From positions 21,506 to 85,505 of the forward strand of contig VHCI01000002.1 of NCBI GenBank assembly GCA_016871775.1: a stretch of 64,000 bases of DNA, written 5' to 3'. The notes beneath the pieces were generated by a model. That model made no database searches, was not told the origin of the DNA, and worked only from the letters and a program-made list of their open reading frames with translations. The stretch's first letter is position 1, and the number at the start of each line of letters is the position of its first letter. A program made the position numbers and the translations under genes. Origin of the DNA: Verrucomicrobiota bacterium. GTDB lineage: Bacteria > Verrucomicrobiota > Verrucomicrobiia > Opitutales > Opitutaceae. Shown in pieces: positions 8,873 to 16,950 of the stretch.

Positions 8873-9379
8873 TCACCGCTGGGTCGCCGGCGGCGCGACG
8901 CCGGAAAATTCCAGCCTATGGGCGACCTCCCGGTAGCCCTTCCCGCGCAATTCCTCGCGTGCCTTCGCCGCCGCCTTCTGCAGTTCGCCGGAAACCTCTG
9001 CGGAGAGCGGAGCAAGCTTGCCGGAGGAGCGGCAAATCACGTGATAGGTTTCCGGCTGTCCGAGGGTGATCTGGTAGAGTGACGTGCCCTCATGGATCAC
9101 CGCGCGATGCACAAGGCCGCCGCGCTCGAAGGCCGCCATGCCCCGGTAAACGGTCACAAGATTGCAGGCCGCGGCCGGCAGGCCGGCGTGGAGGTGCTCG
9201 ATCGAGACCGGGCTGGTCTGCCGGCAGAGGGCCGCAAGAATTTTCATCCTCGGCTGGGTGACTCGCAACCCAGCCGACTTGAGGCGTGACTTGGCGAGGA
9301 TCAGGCGCGGGTCGGTCTCCATAGGGGACGAGGCGTTTTCAGCCGAGGAGTTTTCGGCGGTGGGCAGGGTGGGGGACAT
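8873..9379 (-). CDS. Fur-family transcriptional regulator lacking the structural CxxC
   Basis: This 168-aa protein has the Fur/PerR winged helix: RLKSAGLRVTQPRMKILAAL, then SIEHLHAGLPAAACNLVTVYRGMAAFERGGLV with the VTVYR recognition helix. The dimerisation domain is shortened and altered. Where most Fur proteins read H-x-x-x-C-x-x-C-G-K, this one reads YHVICRSSGKLAPL, keeping only one cysteine, and there is no second C-terminal CxxC. The usual His-rich metal site is reduced to one His. It probably still binds DNA, but its metal sensing cannot be the standard scheme. It sits beside the superoxide dismutase gene, in keeping with oxidative-stress or metal control. The start could also be 9322 or 9460. 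Confidence 0.85.
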   Translation of the reverse strand: MSPTLPTAENSSAENASSPMETDPRLILAKSRLKSAGLRVTQPRMKILAALCRQTSPVSIEHLHAGLPAAACNLVTVYRGMAAFERGGLVHRAVIHEGTSLYQITLGQPETYHVICRSSGKLAPLSAEVSGELQKAAAKAREELRGKGYREVAHRLEFSGVAPPATQR

Positions 9380-9439
9380 GGGCAATCGCGTAAGGCTAGA
9401 CGCTGCAAAACGGTGGGGGTTGCGCTCGCGAAATTCACG

Positions 9440-9462
9440 CGGTGCGGGATTGCACCGCACCG
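9440..9462. repeat. Perfect 8-7-8 inverted repeat in divergent intergenic region
   Basis: CGGTGCGG and CCGCACCG form a perfect inverted repeat around a 7-nt spacer, between the divergent Fur-like and Minf_1886 genes and about 28 bp upstream of the latter's start. It could be an operator, perhaps for the adjacent Fur-family protein, or an RNA hairpin. In such GC-rich DNA a chance origin is possible. Confidence 0.4.
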
Positions 9463-9489
9463 TCCCGTGTGCCTATTCGGGCGGGTATC

Positions 9490-9927
9490 ATGGAAACTCC
9501 GGATTTCAGCGAGGTGGTCGCGCTCATCTGCAAAGAGGACGCGCGTTTCGACCGAAAGGCTTACGAATTCGTGCGACTCGGGCTGGATCACACCGTGAAG
9601 GAACTCCAGAAAAGGGACGCGACGCGCGCGGGACGTTCCCGGCACGTGTCAGGACCGGAATTGCTCCACGGGCTCCGCGTCTACGCCATCGACCAGTTTG
9701 GTCCCCTGACGAAGACCGTCCTCAATGCCTGGGGCATCCACCGCTGTGCCGACTTCGGCGAAATCGTCTTCAACCTGATCGAGTACAATATGTTCTCGAA
9801 GACCGATCAGGATCGCCGAGAGGACTTCGGAGAGGTCTTTGAGTTTGAGGAAGCCTTCGTGAGACCATTCCTGCCCTCCCGCCACTCCCGCGGGGCCTCC
9901 GGTCCCCGGGCCCGGGGAGCAACATGA
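9490..9927 (+). CDS. Minf_1886 family protein (verrucomicrobial/planctomycete uncharacterised family)
   Basis: This 145-aa cytoplasmic protein carries the features I associate with the Minf_1886 family: FDRKAYEFVRLGLDHTVKEL, then RHVSGPELLHGLRVYAIDQF, GPLTKTVLNAWGIHRCADFG and EIVFNLIEYNMFSKTDQDRR. The function is unknown. No catalytic motif or membrane segment is visible; the basic and aromatic content and fixed RHVSG motif suggest a small structured domain that binds another molecule. The start at 9490 (METPDFSEV) fits the family; the ORF track's 9442 adds a leader that overlaps an inverted repeat. The last four bases overlap the ATG of the M16 peptidase, so the two are probably co-translated. 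Confidence 0.87.
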   Translation: METPDFSEVVALICKEDARFDRKAYEFVRLGLDHTVKELQKRDATRAGRSRHVSGPELLHGLRVYAIDQFGPLTKTVLNAWGIHRCADFGEIVFNLIEYNMFSKTDQDRREDFGEVFEFEEAFVRPFLPSRHSRGASGPRARGAT

Positions 9928-12515
9928 GGCCGCGCCGGTCTCCGGCGCGGCCGTCGGTGTGCGCCACCCCGGACACCGCTTTCCTGGAGGCTTTCTGGCG
10001 CGAGCCGGTGCAGCGGGTCGTGCTACCCAGCGGCGTGACCGTCGTCCTGAAGCCGGATGCCGCCGCGGCGCTGGCATCCGTGCAGGTCTGGGTTCGCTCC
10101 GGCAGCGTCCACGAGGGGACCCAGCTGGGCGCGGGCCTTTCCCACTTTCTTGAGCATATGCTCTTCAAGGGCACGGCGCGGCGCGCCGGGCGCGAGATCA
10201 GTGCCACGATTCAGGCCCACGGTGGGTATCTCAACGCCTACACGACCTACGACCGGACCGTGTATTACGTCGATCTGCCCAGCGAGCATGCGGCCGTGGC
10301 GATCGACGTCCTCGCGGACGCCGTGCTTCATTCCACGCTTCCGGAGGACGAGGTGGCGAAGGAGCGGGACGTGATCCTGCGGGAAATCGCGATGACGCGC
10401 GACGATCCCGACAACCGTTTGTGGGACGCGCTGTTCGCGACGGCCTTCCGTGAGCATCCTTACCGGCATCCCATCATCGGGCACCGGGATGTCTTTGCCG
10501 CGGTCTCTCGGGAAGAGCTGCTGGCCTACTACCGCGAGCGCTACGTGCCCGACAACCTGGTGGTGGTCGTGGTCGGGGATGTGGATGCGCCCGCGATCCT
10601 CGGGGAGATCGGGCGGCATTTCGGCTCGGTGCCACGGCGCCGGTCGGTCCCGGTGCTGGTTCCGGCCGAGCCGCGGCAGCTTGCCCCCCGGCGGGAGCAT
10701 CGCGCCGAGGAGGTCGAGGTTTGCCGCTCGATCCTGGCTTGGCCTATCCCCGGTCTCAGCCACGTCGACGCCCCGGCCCTGGATTTGCTGGCCGCCGTTG
10801 TCGGTCACGGCGAGAGCTCCTTGCTGTGGCGGGAGGTTCGTGACCGTGCTGGCTTGGTCCACCAGATCGACGCGAGTGCCTGGAATCCCGGTTCGAGCGG
10901 CCTTTTCTGCGTTTCATATACCTGCGATCCGGGCAAGCGGGCCGGAGCCGAAGCGGCGATCCTCCGGGCGCTTCGCGGTTATCTGGGCCGCCCGGTCCCG
11001 GCGGCCGACCTCCGCAAGGCGCGGCGCCAGCTCGTGGTGGGGGAGATCAATTCCCGCAAGACGATGAGCGGCCAGGCCTCGCGGTTGGGCGCCGCCGAGG
11101 TCGTGGTGGGCGATCTCGACCACGGTCGCACCTATTTCGGCGAGTTGGCCCGGGTGACCGGCCGGACGCTGCAGGCGGTGGCGGCGCGCCACCTGACGGA
11201 CTCCAGCCTCATCGCGGTTTCGACCGGGCCGGCTGCGGCCGGGGCCGGTTCCGCGGCGGTTGTAAGGCGGGCCGCGCCGCCGGATTTCACCGAGACCAAG
11301 CTCGCCAATGGCGCCCGTCTCCTGCTCCAGCCCGATCCGCGCCTGCCCAACCTGCACCTGCGCCTGCTGCTGCCCGGCGGGCCCCTTACTGAGGCTCCGG
11401 ACCGGCGCGGGGCGACGGCGCTGCTGTCCACCCTGCTTACCAAGGACACCCAGCGCCGGACGGCGGCCGAGGTGGCGCGGGCGATCGAGTCCGTCGGTGG
11501 AGCTTTTTATCCCTTTTGCGGCAACAATAGCCTGGGGTTCGCGGTCGAGGTGCTGCCCAACGAGGCGGCGCTGGCGATGGAACTGCTGACCGACGCGGTC
11601 CTAGCGCCCGCGTTCCGCGAGGGCACCTTTAGGCTCGAGCGTGACGCCCAAGTGGCGGCGCTCCGTCAGGATGACGACGACGTTGTGACGTGGGCCCGCA
11701 AGCGGCTCCGGCGGCGTTTCTTCGGTGCCGACCCGCTAGGTTTGGATGCTTCTGGGGATATCCCCGGGGTCCAGGCGCTGCGGCCCGCGGACTTGGCGGT
11801 GCTACACCGGCGGTTGGCGTTGGCGGGCAATACCGTGCTAGCAGTGGCGGGGGACTTTGACCCCGCGGTCCTCCGGCGTCCCCTCGAGCGCCTACTTTCC
11901 CGGTTGCCGGCCGGCGGCGGGGCGGAAAAAGCGGTACCCCTGGTGCCGCTGCCGGCGGAGCGTGGGGCCTTTGTGGAGTTCCAGCCCCGCGAACAGGCGG
12001 TCGTCCTGCGGGCCTATCCCGGTCCGGCGTTGCACGCGCCGGATTTCTACACCGGCGAGGTGTTGGACGAGTGCCTCAGCGGGATGGCGTCTCGGCTTTT
12101 CGAGCGCGTACGGGAGGACAAGGGGCTCGCCTATTTCGTGCGTTCCGCGCGGGTGACCGGGCTGCGATCGGGGATGTTTTCCTTCCTCGCAGGCACCCAG
12201 CCGGGCAAGGAAGCGGAGGTACTGGCGGAAATTGACGCGGAGATCGCCCGGGTCGCTGCCGGCGGGGTGGAACCCGCGGAGCTGGCCCGCTGCCAAGCGC
12301 GGCTCAAGGCTGCGCGGCGACAGAGCCTGCAGACGCCGTCGGCCCGGGCGCTACAGGCTGGTCTCAATGCCTTGCAGGGCTTCGATCTCAACGACTGGCG
12401 GCAGTATGATGCTAAGGTCGAGGGCGTGAGCTCCGCGATGCTGGCGGCCTTTTCGCGGGAGCGGCTCCGCCCGGAACGGTCCCTGCAGTTGGTTGTACGG
12501 CCCGAGCCGGTCTGA
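9924..12515 (+). CDS. M16 family zinc metallopeptidase, tandem two-domain
   Basis: This 863-aa insulinase/pitrilysin-family protein contains two M16 modules. The first is active: the inverted zinc motif HFLEH (about residue 74) follows GAGLSHFLEHMLFKGT, with a downstream glutamate region (EDEVAKERDVILREI). The second half (from about residue 460, ANGARLLLQPDPRLPNLHLR) lacks HxxEH, and instead has the FxRERL-like region and YFVRSARVTG seen in the inactive C-terminal halves that close the chamber. No strong signal peptide is visible, so its location is uncertain. GGGGAGC lies ahead of the ATG as a fair ribosome-binding site. It likely degrades small peptides. It overlaps the Minf_1886 gene by 4 bp and ends before a strong hairpin. 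Confidence 0.93.
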   Translation: MRPRRSPARPSVCATPDTAFLEAFWREPVQRVVLPSGVTVVLKPDAAAALASVQVWVRSGSVHEGTQLGAGLSHFLEHMLFKGTARRAGREISATIQAHGGYLNAYTTYDRTVYYVDLPSEHAAVAIDVLADAVLHSTLPEDEVAKERDVILREIAMTRDDPDNRLWDALFATAFREHPYRHPIIGHRDVFAAVSREELLAYYRERYVPDNLVVVVVGDVDAPAILGEIGRHFGSVPRRRSVPVLVPAEPRQLAPRREHRAEEVEVCRSILAWPIPGLSHVDAPALDLLAAVVGHGESSLLWREVRDRAGLVHQIDASAWNPGSSGLFCVSYTCDPGKRAGAEAAILRALRGYLGRPVPAADLRKARRQLVVGEINSRKTMSGQASRLGAAEVVVGDLDHGRTYFGELARVTGRTLQAVAARHLTDSSLIAVSTGPAAAGAGSAAVVRRAAPPDFTETKLANGARLLLQPDPRLPNLHLRLLLPGGPLTEAPDRRGATALLSTLLTKDTQRRTAAEVARAIESVGGAFYPFCGNNSLGFAVEVLPNEAALAMELLTDAVLAPAFREGTFRLERDAQVAALRQDDDDVVTWARKRLRRRFFGADPLGLDASGDIPGVQALRPADLAVLHRRLALAGNTVLAVAGDFDPAVLRRPLERLLSRLPAGGGAEKAVPLVPLPAERGAFVEFQPREQAVVLRAYPGPALHAPDFYTGEVLDECLSGMASRLFERVREDKGLAYFVRSARVTGLRSGMFSFLAGTQPGKEAEVLAEIDAEIARVAAGGVEPAELARCQARLKAARRQSLQTPSARALQAGLNALQGFDLNDWRQYDAKVEGVSSAMLAAFSRERLRPERSLQLVVRPEPV

Positions 12516-12557
12516 AGTGGCGGTGTCCGGCCGCGCCAGCGGGGTGCCCTGCCGGCG

Positions 12558-12595
12558 AAAAAAAAGAGGCGACCCCTGCGGGTCGCCTCAAGTTT
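12558..12595. terminator. Bidirectional rho-independent terminator
   Basis: GAGGCGACCC (12566-12575) pairs perfectly with GGGTCGCCTC (12580-12589) around a CTGC tetraloop. Eight A residues (12558-12565) precede it and AAGTTTT follows. Read on the minus strand it is a 10-bp stem with an eight-U tail, ending the EF-hand gene; on the plus strand it ends the M16 peptidase transcript with a shorter U tract. It is one of the clearest terminators in the window. Confidence 0.92.
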
Positions 12596-12609
12596 TCCGA
12601 AAGGCAGGG

Positions 12610-12885
12610 TTACTTATCCTTTTTCTTTTGGCCCGCGGCGTGCTCGGCTTTGGTCAGGAAGCCGTCCTTATCTGTGTCCAGCTTGGCGAAGCGGGACTCC
12701 GCCTTGGCGTTGCCGTTCTGCGCGGCGATGTACTCCATCTTGGAGACCTTGCCGTCCTTGTCGGTATCCATCGCGGCGAAACCGCGATTCCCCTTCTTCT
12801 CTTCAGCACCGACGAGGGTGACCGGGAGGCAAAGAACGGCGGCGAGGACCGCGACGGTGAGGTTGAGATGGTTCGTGGTGTTCAT
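12610..12885 (-). CDS. Small exported EF-hand calcium-binding protein
   Basis: This 91-aa protein has a signal peptide (NLTVAVLAAVLCLPVTLVGA) and two EF-hand loops in tandem: DTDKDGKVSKME and DTDKDGFLTKAE. Both loops carry the canonical Asp-x-Asp-x-Asp-Gly pattern and a final Glu, so both should bind calcium. The tail is lysine-rich (GQKKKDK). Small EF-hand proteins of this form are frequent in Planctomycetes and Verrucomicrobia; their roles are mostly unknown. The start at 12885 (MNTTNHLN) was chosen over 12924 because it directly precedes the signal peptide. It has its own candidate promoter upstream and a perfect terminator downstream, so it is probably monocistronic. Confidence 0.88.
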   Translation of the reverse strand: MNTTNHLNLTVAVLAAVLCLPVTLVGAEEKKGNRGFAAMDTDKDGKVSKMEYIAAQNGNAKAESRFAKLDTDKDGFLTKAEHAAGQKKKDK

Positions 12886-12932
12886 TCTTGGAGTATTCTC
12901 GAAGGCGCTTGGATTGAAGCACATGCTTGTTT

Positions 12933-12950
12933 TGTCAAGGTTACCCTTGA
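12933..12950 (-). promoter_or_regulatory. Candidate promoter -35 box overlapped by an inverted repeat
   Basis: On the minus strand a perfect TTGACA (12938-12933) lies about 48 bp before the EF-hand start codon, though the matching -10 is poor. It overlaps a perfect inverted repeat, TCAAGG-TTAC-CCTTGA (12935-12950 on the plus strand), which could be a repressor or activator site. Spacing and overlap are seen directly; a regulatory role is inferred. Confidence 0.4.
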
Positions 12951-12966
12951 TTTTGCCGGGCGCATT

Positions 12967-13806
12967 TCAGCGCTTGGCGGCGAAGCCGCCGCTCCATCGG
13001 AGTTTGTGACGGACGACGTTAAAATGGGAATAATTAGGGACTTGAGCTAAGGGCAGGCGCCGCCGCGCGAGGGCGATCTCGACTGGCGAATGCCCGCTGA
13101 CCCGCAGTTTCCGCTGGCCGTCCATCGCCACCAGTAACCGTGAACCCGGGGAGCGGTTATGAACCCGGATGCGGACATCGTCCCGGAAGATGATGGCGCG
13201 GTTGCTCAGCGTGTGTGGGCAGATCGGCGTCATCACGATGACCCCTGAGCCGGGGTGGAGGATCGGTCCGCCGGCCGAAAGGTTGTAGGCAGTGGATCCG
13301 GTCGGGGTGGAGAAAATCAGGCCGTCGCAGAGGTAGTCCGTGACCAGCTCGTCGTCCGCAAAAACCTCGAGGCGCACGAGGCGGGAGTTCACCTCGTCCT
13401 TGATGAGCACGTCGTTGAGGGCGAGATCGCTGGTGCCGGGTCCGGTCGCGCAGCCGAGCATCGTGCGGTGATCGACCTGGAACCGGCCAGCGAGGAGTTC
13501 GGGGAAGCGGCCGCGGGCCTCCTCGGCGGAGAGTGTGGTGAGGAAGCCGAGGCTGCCGCGGTTGACGCCGATCAGCGGGACCTGCTCGCGTGCGGATTCA
13601 CGGGCGGCGCCCAGGAGTGTGCCGTCGCCGCCGATCACGCAGCAGGCGTCCATCCCCTTGAGGTAACCGGACGGCAGTGGAAAACGGCTGGTCTGCTGGA
13701 GTTGCACCCCTTTGGCGCGCGCGACGGCGGCTAGCTCGCGGGCGAGGCCTGGCGCGCCGGCTTTGTTGCGGTTTACCACGAACGCGAGACGATGGATGGG
13801 TTTCAT
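12967..13806 (-). CDS. nadK: NAD kinase
   Basis: This 279-aa protein phosphorylates NAD to NADP using ATP (or polyphosphate in some members). The signature GGDGT appears in CCVIGGDGTLLGAAR, the NAD-binding motif in LALNDVLIKD (NE replaced by ND), and the glycine-rich S-T-P-T-G-S-T-A-Y-N-L-S-A-G-G-P signature in full. Length is normal for bacteria. It is the last gene of a six-gene operon and starts 9 nt after the tlyA stop. Nothing in the sequence suggests dedicated regulation. Confidence 0.96.
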   Translation of the reverse strand: MKPIHRLAFVVNRNKAGAPGLARELAAVARAKGVQLQQTSRFPLPSGYLKGMDACCVIGGDGTLLGAARESAREQVPLIGVNRGSLGFLTTLSAEEARGRFPELLAGRFQVDHRTMLGCATGPGTSDLALNDVLIKDEVNSRLVRLEVFADDELVTDYLCDGLIFSTPTGSTAYNLSAGGPILHPGSGVIVMTPICPHTLSNRAIIFRDDVRIRVHNRSPGSRLLVAMDGQRKLRVSGHSPVEIALARRRLPLAQVPNYSHFNVVRHKLRWSGGFAAKR

Positions 13807-13815
13807 CGGGCTCTT

Positions 13816-14562
13816 TCAGGATGCCCTGCGGCGGAGGCACAGCAAGAACTCACGGTTGCCGTCCGCTCCCCGCAGCGGGGAGTCGATGGCCCCGCGATCT
13901 TCAACCCCGGAGAGCTGCGCGGCCGCGGTGCGCACGCGCGCCAGCGCCGCTTCCTGCACCGCTGGATCCCGGATGACGCCCCGGCCCCGGTCCACTTCCG
14001 CCTTGCCGGCCTCGAACTGTGGTTTCACTAGAGCGACGAGGGTCCCGGCCGGGCGCAGTACGGGCCAGACCGCCGGGAGCACGGCGGTGAGAGAGATGAA
14101 GGAGAGGTCCATCACGATCGCATCGTAATTGGGCCGGGGCAGGTCGGAGGCCCGGAGGTGGCGGGCGTTCACCTGCTCGAGGTTGGTCACCCGCGGGTCC
14201 GCCCGGAGCCGAGCGTGCAACTGGGCACGGCCAACATCGACGCAGGTCACGGCGGCGGCGCCGGCCTGGAGGACGCAATCCGTGAAGCCCCCGGTGGAGG
14301 CTCCGACGTCGAGGACCTGCGTTCCCTGCAGGTCGAGGGCGAAGTGGGCGAGGGCGGCCACGAGTTTCTCGCCGCCTCGGCTGACGAAGCGCGACGGCTG
14401 GGCGACGGTTACCTCAAGGTCCTCCGGCACGGCCCTGCCCGGCTTCTCGAGCCGCGCGGTGCCGTGGCTGACCCGGCCCGCGAGGATCAGGGCTTGGGCC
14501 CGGGCGCGGGATTCCGCGAGGCCCCGTTGTAGCAGCAGCTCGTCGAGGCGGACGCGTTTCAC
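13816..14562 (-). CDS. tlyA: TlyA family rRNA 2'-O-methyltransferase (S4 plus FtsJ domains)
   Basis: This 248-aa protein has an N-terminal S4 RNA-binding domain ([20 protein letters not shown], residues 1-60) and an FtsJ-type methyltransferase domain. SAM motif I is [14 protein letters not shown], and the catalytic K-D-K-E tetrad regions are visible: [28 protein letters not shown] and the C-terminal NREFLLC. TlyA methylates ribose in 16S and/or 23S rRNA; some relatives have hemolysin-like annotation from old data. It overlaps the upstream glycosylase gene by 4 bp (ATGA). Confidence 0.94.
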   Translation of the reverse strand: MKRVRLDELLLQRGLAESRARAQALILAGRVSHGTARLEKPGRAVPEDLEVTVAQPSRFVSRGGEKLVAALAHFALDLQGTQVLDVGASTGGFTDCVLQAGAAAVTCVDVGRAQLHARLRADPRVTNLEQVNARHLRASDLPRPNYDAIVMDLSFISLTAVLPAVWPVLRPAGTLVALVKPQFEAGKAEVDRGRGVIRDPAVQEAALARVRTAAAQLSGVEDRGAIDSPLRGADGNREFLLCLRRRAS

Positions 14563-15386
14563 TTCCGTCCCTGCCGGGCGGGGCTCCAGCAGGTAGTGCG
14601 GCCGCCGATGGTGGCGCGCGCGAGCGGCTTACCGGTGCGCGGGCAACGGCCCCCGTCGCGCCAGCGGTGCAGGAACAGCCAGCTGCGGGGGATCCCGACG
14701 TTGGGGTCCGAGGGCAGGTGATCGCCCCTCCCGGCGATCGCCGCCAGGGCCTGGCGGCACACTTGCCGGCACTCGCGCCAGAGCCGGCGCACTTCGACCG
14801 GGGTAAGCGCGCCCGCGGGGCGGGCGGGTGGCAACGCCGCGCGCCAAAGGATCTCGTCCGCCATCCAGTTGCCCACCCCGGGAAACCGCTCCTGCTGGAG
14901 CAGCACCGCCTTCAGGGGGGCACGGCGCCGCCGGCGTAGGAACGCGGCGACGGCCTCGACCGTAAACGTCTCGGAGAGGATCGGCGGAGCGATGCGGCTC
15001 CACCAATCCGGGGCGGCCGGGCCTTCGTGGAACAGGATTCGTCCGAACATCCGCGGATCGCGGAAGACGAGGGCGCGCTCGTCCTGGAAGAGCACGAGGT
15101 GATCGTGCCGGCCGGGGGAGTGTGTTGCGGGCGCGGCGAATAGTTCCCCCGTCATTCCTAGGTGAATGCCGAGCCAGCCCGAGTCCCCGGCGCGGAACAG
15201 CATCTGCTTGGCGGACGTCTGCGAGGCGCCGAGCGGCCGGCCGGTCAGCGCCCGCTGCAGCGCCACCGCGTCCGTCCCGCGGAAAACCTTCCGGTCCGCG
15301 TTCACGTGCAGCCGGCGGATCACGGACCCGGTGCCGGCAAGCGCCCAGCGTTTCCGGTAAAATTCAACCTCGGCGAGTTCAGGCAT
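14559..15386 (-). CDS. mutM: Fpg/MutM-type DNA glycosylase with degenerate zinc finger
   Basis: This 275-aa base-excision repair glycosylase/AP lyase begins [14 protein letters not shown]; Pro2 would be the Schiff-base nucleophile and Glu3 the proton donor. QTSAKQMLF carries the conserved lysine and [14 protein letters not shown] the helix-two-turn-helix. The C-terminal finger is unusual: the family norm is C-x2-C-x16-C-x2-C, but here only the first cysteine of each pair remains (CPRT and CWSP). Zincless fingers that keep the beta-hairpin are known in NEIL1 and plant Fpg, so activity may be retained. Removal of oxidised purines is expected. It overlaps gmhB by 8 bp and tlyA by 4 bp. Confidence 0.9.
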   Translation of the reverse strand: MPELAEVEFYRKRWALAGTGSVIRRLHVNADRKVFRGTDAVALQRALTGRPLGASQTSAKQMLFRAGDSGWLGIHLGMTGELFAAPATHSPGRHDHLVLFQDERALVFRDPRMFGRILFHEGPAAPDWWSRIAPPILSETFTVEAVAAFLRRRRRAPLKAVLLQQERFPGVGNWMADEILWRAALPPARPAGALTPVEVRRLWRECRQVCRQALAAIAGRGDHLPSDPNVGIPRSWLFLHRWRDGGRCPRTGKPLARATIGGRTTCWSPARQGRK

Positions 15387-15975
15387 CGTGGTGCCCCGCT
15401 CCGGCCGCCAGCGCGGCCACCAGCTCCGTCAGGCTCGGCCAGACCGGGGAGCCGGCCGGGAGCAGTTGCCGCCACGCCGCGGCGTCGCGTTGGCCGGTGC
15501 AGACGGCCGCGGTGCCGATGCCCGCGAGCCGGCCTGACTCAAGGTCGCTCTCGCGGTCACCCACCATCCAGCAGCGTTCCGGCGCGAGCTGATGGCGCGC
15601 CACGCATTCCTGGATGAAGCGCGGCGAGGGTTTGCGGTAGACCTGGGGGTCATCGGGGCCCTCCGGCGCAACGCAGATCGCGTCGAAGACCGGCCGGGGC
15701 AGCCCGAGCAGTTTCTCCAAGCGCTCGTTGCAGCGGTCGACGTCGGCGAGCTGGAACAGGCCGCGGGCGATGCCCGACTGGTTCGTGTGGAGAAACAGCC
15801 GCAGGCCCAAGGCGCGGGCCGCGCGGAGGGCTTCGGCCACGCCGGGGATCAGCTCGATGCCCGCCGGATCCGAGACGTAATGACGGTCGAAATTGAGGGT
15901 TCCGTCGCGGTCGAGGAACAGCGCCCCGCCCGCAAGCGGGCCGGTGGGCGGAGGCAGGTCGTGGAGGGTGATCAT
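15379..15975 (-). CDS. gmhB: D,D-heptose 1,7-bisphosphate 7-phosphatase-like HAD phosphatase
   Basis: This 198-aa HAD-superfamily phosphatase has motif I in ALFLDRDGTLN, motif II in LFLHTNQSGIARG and the lysine and aspartate motifs in YRKPSP and CWMVGDRESDLESG. The pattern matches GmhB, which removes the 7-phosphate in ADP-heptose synthesis. The zinc loop of E. coli GmhB (three Cys and one His between motif II and the KPxP lysine) is missing here; the loop reads CVAPEGPDDPQVYRKPSP. Histidinol-phosphatase-type HADs are an alternative, but the direct 4-bp overlap with a heptose-7-phosphate kinase strongly favours the heptose pathway. Confidence 0.86.
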   Translation of the reverse strand: MITLHDLPPPTGPLAGGALFLDRDGTLNFDRHYVSDPAGIELIPGVAEALRAARALGLRLFLHTNQSGIARGLFQLADVDRCNERLEKLLGLPRPVFDAICVAPEGPDDPQVYRKPSPRFIQECVARHQLAPERCWMVGDRESDLESGRLAGIGTAAVCTGQRDAAAWRQLLPAGSPVWPSLTELVAALAAGAGHHDA

Positions 15976-16946
15976 CGCCGGCCCACATAGGCCGTGAGCT
16001 CGGCCGGGGTGACCGCGGCCGTGCCCAGCTTACCCACCACCACGCCGGCGGCGGCGTTGGCGAAATGGGCCGCCTTTTCGAGGGAGGATCCGGCCGCCAG
16101 CGCGAGCACTAGCCCGGCCAGCGCCGTGTCGCCTGCGCCGGAGACGTCGAACACCTCGCGGGCCGCGGTCGGGATCACCTTGCGGACCTTGCCGCCGGTG
16201 CTGAGCAGCATCCCCTCCTCGCCGAGCGTCACGACGAGGTGCCGCGTCGCGTGGCGCTCGTGCAGGCGGGCGCAGACTTCGGCCGCGGGAAACGGGGCGT
16301 GCGGGGAGGGCTCGAGGCCCGCGAGCTGCAGCGCCTCCCGCTTGTTCGGGGTGATGAGGTCGAGGCCGTCGAAGGCGAGGCCGCGCCGCGGCTTCGGGTC
16401 GAGGGCGATCAGCTTGCCCTTGGCCCGGGCGAGGCGCGTGAGTTCGCGGAGCACGGTGTTGTTCAGGATGCCCTTGGCGTAGTCGGAGAGGATCACGGCA
16501 TCGCAGGCGGCCAGCGCGGGGCCGATGAGCGCGGTCAGCGGTCTAAGGGGTACCTCGTAAGCTGAGGGAGCAGCCTCCCGATCGAGCCGGCAGAGTTGCT
16601 GCTGGCGCACGAGCACGCGCGTCTTCACGATCGTGGGTGCCCCCCCGGGGGTAGACACGGACTCGATGCCTCGTTCCCGGAGCAGACCCTCGAGGCGGCG
16701 GCCGCTCTCGTCGGCCCCGAAATGGCCGATGACCGTGCACTGGGCGCCCAGTGAGGCAAGGTTAAGGGCGACGTTCGCGGCGCCCCCCGCGGTCCAGGAA
16801 TCGCGCGCGATGTCGATTACAGGGACGGGCGCCTCGGGGGAGATCCGGGTGGCATCACCCCAGATGTAATGGTCGAGCATCACGTCGCCCACCACGAGGA
16901 TGCGCAGGCGCCGAAGGCGCCGCAGGAGTTGGGGCAGGTCGCGCAT
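15972..16946 (-). CDS. hldA: D-glycero-beta-D-manno-heptose-7-phosphate kinase (RfaE1/HldE kinase domain)
   Basis: This 324-aa PfkB-family kinase phosphorylates heptose 7-phosphate at C1 for LPS core synthesis. Family marks are ILVVGDVMLDHYIWGDATRI near the start, SPEAPVPV, the TAGGAANVALNLA substrate loop and the anion hole/catalytic base DVSGAGDTALAGL. It corresponds to the kinase half only; the cytidylyltransferase domain fused in E. coli HldE is absent, so that step must be encoded elsewhere. The start at 16946 (MRDLPQLL) is preferred over 17066, which would run back into the M24 peptidase gene. It lies 4 nt after that gene's stop and overlaps gmhB. Confidence 0.93.
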   Translation of the reverse strand: MRDLPQLLRRLRRLRILVVGDVMLDHYIWGDATRISPEAPVPVIDIARDSWTAGGAANVALNLASLGAQCTVIGHFGADESGRRLEGLLRERGIESVSTPGGAPTIVKTRVLVRQQQLCRLDREAAPSAYEVPLRPLTALIGPALAACDAVILSDYAKGILNNTVLRELTRLARAKGKLIALDPKPRRGLAFDGLDLITPNKREALQLAGLEPSPHAPFPAAEVCARLHERHATRHLVVTLGEEGMLLSTGGKVRKVIPTAAREVFDVSGAGDTALAGLVLALAAGSSLEKAAHFANAAAGVVVGKLGTAAVTPAELTAYVGRR

Positions 16947-16950
16947 CGGG

